Notes under the pieces: model-generated
The model's database searches: none
The model's input: the letters and a program-made list of their open reading frames with translations, nothing else
Told to the model about the DNA's origin: nothing
Part shown: piece after piece, positions 25,101-37,100 of the stretch
How the letters are laid out: each line of letters begins with the position of its first letter
How positions within the stretch are numbered: the first letter of the stretch is position 1
NCBI GenBank assembly: GCA_026018925.1
Contig: JAKSZU010000018.1
Coordinates: 682,001 to 746,000, forward strand
Direction: 5' to 3'
DNA length: 64,000 nucleotides
Origin: Tupaia tana
Taxonomy: Eukaryota; Chordata; Mammalia; Scandentia; Tupaiidae
Translations under genes and position numbers: made by a program

Positions 25101-28100
25101 GCCAGGCCCTTCCCTTCCTGTCCTGTCATGGGCATCGCAGGTGTCAGGGACAGTAATGGCTGCTGTGCTGGCCCTCCGTGAGTGCGGGCACTGTCCTAGA
25201 GGGACTGTCTCAGATGGTGGGAGTGAGACGCAGGTTGGCAGCTGCTGGGACCTGTCTGTCCTGGTGGCCTCCAGTCCCCCAACCTACTGGTGCCCTGGCT
25301 GCTGTGGGTGTGCAGGCCCAGCCTGTCCTCTGTGCAGTCTGTCCCCAGAGTTCTCGCAGAGGGCTTTCTTGCTGAGATGACACCCTTGGTTCCACGGGAA
25401 GTCGGGCTGCGCTGTCTGAGCAGATAATGTGCTTTCACGGCTTTGAGCAGGGCTGGACCTGTGAGCCCCGGTTCTTCGAGGTCCCAGACACGAGGGCACC
25501 CTGTCCTAAGGCCCTTGCTCTGTGCTCAGGCTCGGCGTGTTCAGCGCACATGTGTACAGCGGTATAATTCCAACGGAGACGTCCAAGCGCTTTTGCAGTC
25601 ACACCCTGACACAGATCCTCACCCACAGCCCCGTCCTGAAAGGTAGGTTGGCGTCCCAGTGCGGTGTCACCTCTGCCTTCTCGGGCTGCCCTTCCTTGAC
25701 GGGTGCTCGTGTCCTGGCCGTGCAGGTGCTTTTAGGGCTCTAGACGTCGCTCGTGACGCTGCTTTCTCAGTTTCCTCTCACTGGGAGGTAACGGGTCCTT
25801 CTTTATTTTTGGCTTTGATTTCCTTTGTGAGAGTGAGATGTGGAGTCCAGTGTCCTTAACCTCCACGCCACCTGCTGGCCCCAACAAAATAATTCTTAAA
25901 AATGCAGTGTGTACTTCCTTACTATTTTTGTTTTTCTTTTTAAAATTATTTATTTGATTTAATTCATTCATTTATTTTATTTATTTATTTTCTCTTTTGT
26001 TTTTGGAGAGGTTTTCACTATAGGGTGTGTGCACTCGCCAGAAAGACAGTGAGATAGAAAGCAAGAAATCACCCCCCAGGGGGGATGGCCACGCCGCAAT
26101 CCCTTCTCCTCCATTCTCCTCTCGGGATCTTGGGCACGCACACACACGCGCCCGGCGTGAGTTTTAAGTCACCGGGTCCAGGACACGAACCACGGTTGAC
26201 TACGTGGGAGTCCAGCGACATAGCCATTACGCTAACTGCTGGTCCCTATTTTATTTATTTATTTATTTATTTATTTATGGAGAGGTTTTATTTATTTATT
26301 TATTTATCTATTTATTTATTTATGTAGAGGTTTTCGCTATAGGGCACATGTGCTCGCCAGACAGACAGAGACAGAGAGACAGAAAGTGAGAAATCACCCC
26401 CCAGGGGGGATGGTCATGCCCCAATCCCTTCTCCTCCATTCTCCTCTTGGGATCTTGGGCACGCATGCACACGCGCCCGGCGTGAGTTTTAAGCCACCGG
26501 GTCCGGGACGTGAACCGCGGTCGACTACGTGGGAGTCCAGCGACATAGCCATTACGCTAACTGCTGGTTCCCCCTATTTTATTTATTTTTTAAGAAATAT
26601 TTTATTTTAACTTTATTTTTTAATTTGACCAGAGGACAGAGTGAGAGAGTGAGAAAGTGAGAAAGCAAGCTGCCAAGTCCAGGACTCGAACTGTGGTCAG
26701 CCATGTAGGAGTCCAGTGTTCTTAACCACACCACCTGCTGGACCCCCGTTTATTTTAATTTGGCCAGAGAGAGAGAGAGAAAGTGAGAAAGTAAGCTACC
26801 AAGTCTGGGACTTGAACTATAGTTGGCCCTGTGGGAGTGTTCAGTGCCCCAACCACCACACCACCTGCTGGTTTTTCTTTTTTGGAAAAGATTTTTGCTA
26901 TAGGGTGCATGCCCTCGCTGGAGAGAGAGACAGAGAGAAATCACCCCTGGGGGGTCGGGCACGCGCACACACACACGTACCCGGCATATGTTTTAAGCCG
27001 CTGGGCCTGGGACTTGAACTGCGGTCGACTACGTGGGCGTCTAGTGAAGTGACTGTTACCACATCTGCCAGTCTCACTTGATTAGTCTTGGTTTAGCTAA
27101 GGAGTGTGTGTGCTTGTGACAGAGATAGCGCCCCTGGGGCACTGGCCACACCTCCTCCCTCTCCTATCAGGGGTGGGCACATGGGCACATGTGCCTGGCA
27201 CGTTTTCCTTTTTCGTTTAGGTATTTTTAATATAGAGCACATGTACTCTCCAGAGAGACAAAAACTGATAAATGACCCCCTGGGGGGATGGCCACATGGC
27301 AGTCCATTCTCTCGGGATTTTCGAGCACGCCACACGTGTGCCTGGCGTGAGTTTCAAGCTGCTGGGTGTGGGACTCAAACCACGGTCAGCCACGTGGGAG
27401 TCCAGCAGTGTAACCGTTATGCCATCTGCTGGTCTCACCTGGCGTGCTTTTCAAGCTGCTGGGCCTGGGACGCACTGCCCTGTGGGATCCACCCGCTGCC
27501 CTGAGCGTCCTTTCAAAGGCACCTCGGGCGGGATGGGTGATTGGCAGTTCAAAGGAGCAAACCGATGCTTCGGGAGATGGCGATAGCAAGTTTGACAGGG
27601 GTTACTAGCGGACAGCCGGGTCGAAGGCGGACTGGTCACGGTACAGTCGGCAGTAAGCAGAGAGGTGCTGAGCCTCACTAGTAGCTGGGAAATAGGCAGG
27701 GGACGACTCTCACCTCAGTGCTTCCGACCGCTCTGACCATCGCCCCTGCGGACTTCTGTCTCTGGCAGCATCTGATGCAGTTCAAAGGCAGCACGAGTGG
27801 AGCTTCGCCAAGACCCCGCCCCTGCTCGCGGCCCTGTACCGCAGGGTGAGTGGGGGTGCTACACTGCACCTGCGGGAGCTGCGGCTTCGAGGTCTGGCGG
27901 GTTACAGGTCCTGGTCCGAGGGGCCATGGCAGTGCACACCTTGGCCACGACCGAGGTCAGGACAGCTGCTCCCCAGGGCAGGGCGAGGAGCCCCTGTGGG
28001 TGCAGAGCCCCTCGGAGAGGCGTGCACCGCCACGGTTCCCTCCGTGTCCACCTCCCGATGGAAGCTGGGAGGTGGCCGTGGGAGATGAGAGGCCAGGTCC

Positions 28101-31100
28101 TCTCTGGCCCTGGGGTGCTTCGATGGTGACGGGAGCAAGTTTGATTCCAGCTCTTCGTGCTGCTGAGCCCAGAGGAGGTGGTTGGCCGCCTGCAGGAAGT
28201 CCTCGAGACACAGGAGGTTCACTGGCAGCACGTGCTGTCCTGCGTGTCCGCCCTAGTTGTCTGCTTCCCGGACGCCACGCAGCTGATCCATGGTGTGCTG
28301 CCCTGGGGTCGGGTGGCCTGTCTGTCCCTTTTGGTGGGACGTTGGGGTCAGTCAGCGTCGTGCACGTGTGGTGCCCTGGCTGGGGTTCTGGGCTGCCCAG
28401 CAGAGTTCCGTCCTTGCCCCACCAGCTTGTGTCTGGTTCTCTTTCAGACTGGGTGGCCCGTCTGATGGCGCGCGCACTGCAGAGCTGCCACGTGGACAGC
28501 ATCGTCACTGCGTTCCTGGTCGTGCGCCAGGCCGCGCTGGAGGGCCCTTCTGCTCCCCTGTCGTACGCAGACTGGTTCAAGGTGAGCCCTGGTCTGCGAG
28601 TCCTCACAGGGTTCCTCCTGGCAGGCCCGGCTGTCGAGCTCAGGAGCCCCCAGGCTCTTAGCTGTGCGAGTGGGCTGCGGGGCCTCTGCGGTCTGACCGC
28701 CCTGCTGGCCTCCCCGCTCTTGGCAGGGCCCTGGGCGTTTCCCCTTCTCTGTCTCAGCTGTTTTCTTAGAGCCTGCATCCTTTTCTGAGGAAATCTGTGA
28801 AGTCAGTGAGGAGAGCGTGGAAGGAGCGATTCTCCCTGCAGCGTTCTGAGGTCTTGGGAGTGCAGGAGCGAGCGTGGGAGGCACGTGGGGCCGGCGGGTG
28901 GTGTGGAGGTGACGGCACTGACTCCCATGGCCATCTTCATGGTTCAAGTCCCAGACCCAATGGCTTGAGGATCACACCAGCGTGCGTGCCCAGAACCTTG
29001 AGAGGAGAGTGCAGGAGAGGGACTGTGTTGTGGCCACCCCCCAGGGCGATGTCTTGGTCCCCCACTGGCTCTTTCTGGCTAGCACACGTGCCCTACGGCT
29101 ACACAGAGAGAAAAGGAAGTCGCGCCTGCTGGGCGCTCGGCCCCTCCCTGCCCGTGGCCTGTGTGGGCCGTGCCTCTGCCTCTGCGGCTCTCTCAGGCCG
29201 GCCCCTCCCTGCCCGTGGCCTGCGTGGGCCGTGCCTCTGCCTCTCTGCAGCTCTCTCAGGCTGGCCCCTCCCTGCCCGTGGCCTGCGTGGGCCGTGCCTC
29301 TGCCTCTCTGCAGCTCTCTCAGGCTGGCCCCTCCCTGCCCGTGGCCTGCGTGGGCCGTGCCTCTGCCTCTCTGCGGCTCTCTCAGGCCGGCCCCTCCCTG
29401 CCCGTGGCCTGCGTGGGCCGTGCCTCTGCCTCTCTGCGGCTCTCTCAGGCCGGCCCCTCCCTGCCCGTGGCCTGCGTGGGCCGTGCCTCTGCCTCTCTGC
29501 GGCTCTCTCAGGCCGGCCCCTCCCTGCCCGTGGCCTGCGTGGGCCGTGCCTCTGCCTCTCTGCGGCTCTCTCAGGCCGGCCCCTCCCTGCCCGTGGCCTG
29601 CGTGGGCCGTGCCTCTGCCTCTCTGCGGCTCTCTCAGGCTGGCCCCTCCCTGCCCGTGGCCTGTGTGGGCCGTGCCTCTGCCTCTCTGCGGCTCTCTCAG
29701 GCCGGCCCCTCCCTGCCCGTGGCCTGCGTGGGCCGTGCCTCTGCCTCTCTGCGGTTCTCTCAGGCCGGCCCCTCCCTGCCCGTGGCCTGCGTGGGCCGTG
29801 CCTCTGCCTCTCTGCGGCTCTCTCAGGCTGGCCCCTCCCTGCCCGTGGCCTGTGTGGGCCGTGCCTCTGCCTCTGCGGCTCTCTCAGGCCGGCCCCTCCC
29901 TGCCAGGATGCTGCTGTGCTCTCTGAGGTGCACACAGCTGGCCCCAGCCTGCCCGACCGTTGCCCTCCCGGGCTTTAAAGACAATCCTGAGACCCTCCAG
30001 CCCCACAGCACCTCAGTCTCAGTCGGGCGGAGCAATGTCCGCCAGCCGGTGTGGGGGCCCCAGGTCCATGGGGGCTGTTGGGAAGGTGGGGGTGGGGGTT
30101 CGTGTCTTTGGACATGGACTCTGGAAGTCAGACTCATTGTTACTTTATTTTCGGAGAGGTTTTTTGTTGTTGTTATAGGGCATGTGCGATCACCAGACAG
30201 ACAGAGATACAGAAAGACAGAAAGCGAGAAATCACCCCCGGGGGGATGGCCACGTCGCAATCGCTTCTCCTCCATTCTCCTCTCGGGATCTTGGGCACGC
30301 ATGCACACGCGCCCTGCGTGAGTTTAAGCCACTGGGTCCGGGACTTGAGTCCAGCGACATAGCCGTTACACCATCTGCTGGTCCCTGTTGTTACTTTTTT
30401 TTAATGGCCACTTGTAAATTTGTCATTTACTTTTTTCATTCTTTTTTACTTTTTACATTTTTACTTGACAGACGGAAATTAAGAAAACCTCCCCCATGCT
30501 GCAGTCCCTTCTCCACTCTCCTCAGTATCTTGGGCACGTGTGCACACGTGCCGGGTGTGTTTTTCAAGCTGCCATGTGGGATCCAGTTGCCTTAGTTACC
30601 ACGCCATCTGCTGGCCCCTGAGTTTGTCATTTAAAAAGCCGTCTGGGGCCGGCCTGGGGGCCAAGGTGTGAGTCTCGGACGGGGATTAAAACAGAGCAGG
30701 TGTGCGTGTGCCCAGACCCCGAGGAGAGCAAGGCAGGGACCCCTAGGGGGTGCTTTCTCACTTCTCTCTCTCCGACTTTCCCTGGTGAACACACACACCC
30801 TTTAGGAAAATAAAGAAAAAGCTGTCTGGGTAGGCCAGCTAGTGGGATGGTGACTAAGGTGACTGGACCCCACAGCTCATGTCCTGGACCCAGTGGCTTA
30901 AAACACACGTCAGGCACATGTACCTGCACGCCCAGGATCCCTTGGCGGGGAGTGGAAGAGAAGGGACCGCGACGCAGCCATCTCCTACAGGGGCGCTTTC
31001 TCACCCGGACGCTGTCTCTGGTGAGCATGTGTGCCCTCTGCCCGGTTTTAACGAAAGCACTCCCTAGGAGGCCGACATGTGGTCTGCGTGGTTAATTCCG

Positions 31101-34100
31101 GCCTTGGTGCGTGAAGATCCTGCCGGGTTTCTGTGTGTCAGCCCCAGACCCAGCAGGATAGAGAAAGTGATTGCAACCTGGCCGTGGCGTGGCGGGGAGG
31201 TCGCGTTCTCTGTCTCTTTCTTGCAAGTACGTGTGCCCTCTGGCAGTGAAAAGAGAAGCTGAGGGAGAGCTGAGCTGGAGCTGCCAGGACGGCTCAGTGT
31301 GGGCAGCTTACTGGGGGGCAGTGAGGCCCCCTCGGGTTGGGGTGGGACGGGGGTGAGTGGGCTGTCTGCCCGACGGGGCGACTTGGCCTCCTGTTCCTGG
31401 GTGCTCCAGCACCGTTTCTTCCTGACCATCTCAGACATGTGACGAATGCCATCAGCGCCTCCCTTTTTTCTTTGATGTCTTTATTTTAATTTGACCAGAG
31501 AGAGAAAGTGAGAAAGCAAGCCGCGAGGTCCAGGACTCGAACTGTGGTCGGTCATGGGGAGTCCAGTGCCTTGCCCACCGCACCGTCTACTGGCCCCCCT
31601 ATGTTTTTAAAGACGGTTTTTTGTGTCTGTCTGCCTGAGTGGGCCGAACAGGCCCGGCTGCCCGGCGGGGAGTGCTCCGAGCAGACCCAGATGGGCTCTC
31701 TGTTCAGGTGTGGGTCCATTCGGTGACCAGCGGCTCCAGAGACTGAGGTCTTGGGTGCTGTGGGCGTTCAGGCCAGATGTTCTTTGCAGGTTTTTGTTTG
31801 TTTGTTTGTTAGAGGTTTTTGCTATAGGGCACATGCGCTCACCAGAGAGACAGAGATATAGAAAGCAAGAAATCACCCCCCAGGGGATGGCCACGCCACA
31901 ATCCCTTCTCCTCTTGGGATCTTGGGCATGCACGCACATGCGCCTGGCATGAGTTTAAGCCACCGGGTCTGGGACTTGAACTGCGGTCAGCTTCATGGGA
32001 GTTCAGCAACAGAGCCATTATGCCAACTGCTGGTCCCCCCGCTTTTTTTTTTTTAAGAATTATTTTAACTTTATTTATTTACTTATTTAATTTGACCAGA
32101 GAGGGACAGAGAAAGAGACAGGAGGGGGTAAAGTGAGAAAGCAAGCAGCCAGGCCTAGGACTTGAATTGCAGTGAGCCCGTGGGAGTCTAGCGCCTTCAC
32201 CGTGACACCTGCCGGGCCCATTGCAGGCTCATGTGTGACATGCCCAGGGCCGGCCCTTTAGGGTGTCCTTCCTGCCCGAGGCGCTGAGTGCTGGCCCCAC
32301 TGCCACGTCTGCAGCCACGCTCTCTATTGCAACGAGCATTTGCACCATGAGCTCACGTGCCCCTCCGCTGCCCTCTGCCTGTTGTCTCGAGGGTGCCCCT
32401 CCTGCGCGGCCTGGCCACGCATGGGTGCGGCTGGGAGTCGGTGCGCAGGAGCACACTTGGCTGAGCTGCATGTGTCTGCTGAGTGAAGAGCATGGCGGGG
32501 CAGTGGCCTGCGGCCCCGGGGCCCCGGGGCCCCGGGAAGCATCGTCACTGTCCTGAGGGCTCGTGGCGGCCCTCCCCCTGGGGTCAGCTTCCGGGCGTCT
32601 CAGTCGACGCAGAGCTCTAACATGGTTGATCTCTTAGATTTTTGCCATATTGTGTGCGTGCTCACCAGAGAGATCGCCCCCATGGCCATGCCGCTGTCCC
32701 TTCCTCTGCTCCTTGGGGTTCTGGGCACACACACCCCTGCACCTGGCGGGATTCTCAAGTCTCGAGTCCGAGACTCGACCACAGTTGGTCACGCGGGGCC
32801 CACACCTTGCCTCCATGCCCTGGCCAGCCCTCTGTGGCCTGAGCCAAGCAGGGGTTGCTTCTGGTCCCCTCTCTCTTTGGTCCCCTCTCTCTTTGGGTCC
32901 CCTCCTCTCTCTTTGGGTCCCTCTCTCTTTGGTTCCCCTCCTCTCTCTTTGGTTCCCCTCCTCTCTCTTTGGTTTCCCTCCTCTCTCTCTTTTTTTCTTT
33001 TTTAAAAAAAAGAATTATTTTGGGGCCAGCAGGCATAGTGGTCAAGGTGCTGGACACACCCATGGGACCGATCATGGTTTGAGTCCCAGGCCTGGTGACT
33101 TACTTTCTCATTTTCCCTCTCTCTCGCTCTGTGTCTCTTTCTGGTCAAATTGAAATAAATGAATGAATAAATAAAATGAAATAAAATAATTTAAAAAGAA
33201 TTGGGACCAGCAGTTAGCGTAATGGCTATGTCGCCGGACTCCCACGTAGTCGACCGTGGTTCAAGTCCCGGACCCGGTGGCTTAAACTCACGCCGGGCTT
33301 GTGTGCGTGCGTGCCCAAGATCCCAAGAGGAGAATGGAGGAGAAGGGATTGCGGCGTGGCCATCCCCCCGTGGGGTGATTTCTCGCTTTCTGTCTCTCTT
33401 TCTCTCTCTGTCTGTCTCGCGAGCGCACGCGCCCTATAGCAAAAACCTCTCCAAAAAAAAGAAAAAAAAAGAATTATTTAACTCTATTTTAAGTTGACTA
33501 GAGAGGGATAGCGTGAGAGAGTGAGCAAGCTGTCAGGTCTGGGACTCGAACCATGGTCAGCCATGTGGGAATCCAGTGCCGTCAGCCACCACGCCACCTG
33601 CCAGCCCCCTTCAGCAGCACTGTCCAGTCTGGGGCCTGGCACCACCCAGCCCTGCGCCGGCCACAGCCCCGGCTCCCACCCATCTCTCCCCAGGCGTCTT
33701 TTGGGAGCACACGCGGCTGCCATGGCTGCAGTAAGAAGGCGCTGGTCTTCCTCTTCAAGTTCCTGTCGGACCTTGTGCCCTTCGAGGCCCCTCGGTACCT
33801 GCAGGTGAGCCACGGCCTGTGCGCCCCGCCCCGCTCCCCCCTGCAGACCCACGCTGACCCACACAGGGCCCTCCCCTTGCCCCCATACCTGCCACCACTG
33901 GGGTCCGGCCCGGGCAGTGGGATGGCACCCAGGAGGCGGTCGGGGCTGGGGCTCTGAGCACCACGGCGTAGCGCCCGCACCTCGTACTGGGTCCCCCACC
34001 AGACAGGAGAGGCGTGGTTTACAGAAGAGCAAGACGGGCCAGCGGGTGGCATAGTGTTTAAGGCGCTGGGCTCCCACATGGTAGGTGGCGGTTTGAATCC

Positions 34101-37100
34101 CGGACCTGGTGACTTGAAACTCATGGTGGGCGTGTGTGTGCGTGCGTGCTTAGAATCCTGCGAGGAGAATGGAAGAGAAGGAGCTGGTGGCGTGGCCATC
34201 ACCTGGGGGGGTGATTCCTTGCTTTCTGCCTCTGTCTCTGTCTCTCTGGCAAACACACATGCCCTATAGCAAAAACATCTCAAAAAGGGGTGAGGCTTTG
34301 GTCACCAAGGGTCCAACCTCTGTGGCCTTCCCTGGCCTCTGCCGGCCTGGTGCAGGAGCTGCACAAACATAGGGTCTGGTGAGCAGAGCCCCAACCCCTC
34401 TGGCTCCGCCTGACTGCATCTCGCACGCTGACTTGGCCGCGGTGCCTGGCCAGCCCCATGCGCTGAGCTCAGCTGCCGTGCCGAGTTGGTGCCGGCCTGG
34501 AGCAGCGTGTCCTTGGGGCCGCGTTGGCGCCACTTCCTGTTGCTGTCTGGGCTCCCTTCGCAGGTCGGCTGGAGTGCAGGTGCGTACGGCAGCCCCTACT
34601 CACTCCCTGAGCTGTGGGCTTCTTAGTTAACGTGTATTGAGAATTTATGTATATCCGGGCCCAGCAGTTTGCGTAATGGCTATGTCACTAGACTCCATGT
34701 AGTCGACTGGTTTGAGTCCTGGGCCTGGTGGCTTGAATTCACGTCTGGCACGTGTGTGTGTGCGCCCAAGAGCCTGAGAGGAGAATGGAGGAGAAGGGAT
34801 TGCGGCGTGGCCATCCCCCTGGGGGATGATTTCTTGCTGTCTCTCTGTCTCTCTCTGTCTTTCTGGCGAGCGCACGTGCCCTATAGCTAAAACCTCTCCA
34901 AAAAAGAATATATATATATTTTTTACAATTTTTGAATTACATTTAATCTTTGTACATCTTTCTTTTTTTTTAAATGAAAAAGAATCATTTTATTATTTTT
35001 TTTTTCACATGAGTTTTGCCGGAGCAGACAGAGAGAAAGCCACTTGGCATGGGACTCGAACTGTGGTCAGCCATGTGGGAATTTCAGTGCCTTACCCACT
35101 ATGCCACTTGCTGGCCCCTATGCGTCTTTTGTTTTTAAATATAGAATTACTTGTTTAATTTTAATTATTATTGCTACTTTCTATAAAGTTTGCTATAGGG
35201 TACGTGTACTCACCAGAGAGACAGGAGGAATGTGAGAAAGCGAGCTGCCGTATCCAGCCCTCGACCCATAGCTGGCCACGTGGGAGTCCAGTGCCTTAAC
35301 TGTCACGCTACCCACTGGCCCCTTTTGGAGAGATCGTTGCTATAAGGTGTATGTGCTTGCTGGAGAGACAGAAAACGAGAAGTCACCCCTTGGGATGGCC
35401 GCAGTCCTCTCTCCACTCTCTCAGGGTCCTGGGCACACACATGCAGGCGCCTGATTTTCAGGCCACCAGGTCTGTGAGTCGAACCGTGGTCGGCCACATG
35501 GGAGTCCAGCACCTTCATCACACCCCTGCTGGCCCAGCCCTGCACCTGTTGTGTAGGGAATGCCTCCCGGATGAGTGCTGTCGCGGGCAGGACCACACTC
35601 CTTACCCGCAGCAGCGGACTGCGCTTCGCGTGCTCTGGTCCTTCCCCGCCCTCCGCCCCTCTGTGCGGTCTAGCACCCACAGTGCCCTCCCGGACCCGAC
35701 GTCTTGGCCTTGGGTGAGGGAGGCAGCAGCCCCCCGTCCTGGCTCTGCCCTGCTGTGTTCTCTGCGGGGCTGTGTCTCCTGGCCTCACTGAGCGGAGTGA
35801 GCTTTGCCTCTCCACGCCGCGCCTCTGTCCACAGGTGCACGTCCTCCACCCCCCGCTGGTTCCAGACAAGTACCGCTCCCTCCTCACCGACTACGTCTCG
35901 CTGGCCAAGACGCGGCTGGCTGACCTCAAGGCAAGTCCACCTGCGTGTACCCCAGGCCTGCCCCAGCCGAGACCAGGCCTGCTTTCAAGTTGTCTGTCTC
36001 TTCTCCAAAGCTTTCTGTAGAAAACATGGGGCTCTACGAGGACCTGTCAGCCGTCGGAGACGTCACAGAGGTAATGAACCTGAGCTGGCCTGCGGGTCCC
36101 GGGGGGTCTGGGCGCTGTGACCGGGAGGAGCGGCAGCCGGCCGTCTCGTCCAGGCGTGCCTGATGTGGCTGGGCCGTCCTCCCGCGGTGTCTGCCGGGCG
36201 CCCACAGTGCCCATGGCAAGGTCGCGTCTGCGTGAGGAGGCGCAGCGTGCTGCAGGGTTTTTGTTTTTGGAGATCTCGGTGTAGGTGGGGTGGACGGAGG
36301 AGGAGACTTGTCATGTCGGGAGTCCCTGAAGGAGAGTGCCCGGGCTGTCGTCCCAGCCGCTCGGGAGGGCGAGGCTGGGTGTCATGAGCTCGGGCTAGAC
36401 GGGGCAACCGCGAGGCCCAGTCTCTTAATTTAAAGGTAGGGTATGAGGCAAGGCCCAGCAGGTGGTGTGGGAGGGCAGCTGGATCCTGCCCGGCTGGCTG
36501 CACAGTTCAAGTCTAGGCCCCATGGTTTGAGAAACGTTCCGGGCGCATGTATGCACGTGTCCGAGATCGCAGGAGGAGAGTGGGGGTGAAGGGATGGTGG
36601 CGTGACCTTCCCCCAGGGGCGTGATTTCTTACTTCCCTGGCTCTCTTCAGCTAGTGCATGCACCCTATGGCAGAACCCTTAAGAAAACTGAAGCGCCGCC
36701 TTCCAGGGCGGTGCCACTGGGTCCTGGGCAGCACATGGGCATGGCTCCCTGTGGACACAGACACGCTGTCCGTGAGGAACAGGCCTGCGTGCCGGCCTAG
36801 CTGGAAGGCCTGACTTCCTCCCCAGTCTGAGGAGCCATTGGTTGCTGAAGGGGACCATGGCTCTGCCCAGTGACACTACTGGGACCATTAGGGTGCTTGT
36901 GCTCGCCAGACAGACAGAGAGACAGAAAGCGAGAAATCACCCCCCAGGGGGATGGCCACGCCGCAATCCCTTCTCCATTCTCCTCTCAGGATCTTGGGCA
37001 CGCACGCACACGTGCCCGGCGTGAGTTTAAGCCACCGGGTCCGGGACGCGAACCGAAGTCGACTACGTGGGAGTCCAGCGACATGGCCATTACGCTAACT

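Noticed and set aside
27850-28788. A 312-codon + strand frame spanning exons 13 and 14
   Set aside because: It reads through introns 12-14 in GC-rich DNA; only short pieces coincide with FANCA exons, and the spliced frame explains those.
28797-30321. Open frames of 278-393 codons on both strands in intron 14
   Set aside because: They come from the 63-bp minisatellite plus neighbouring SINEs.
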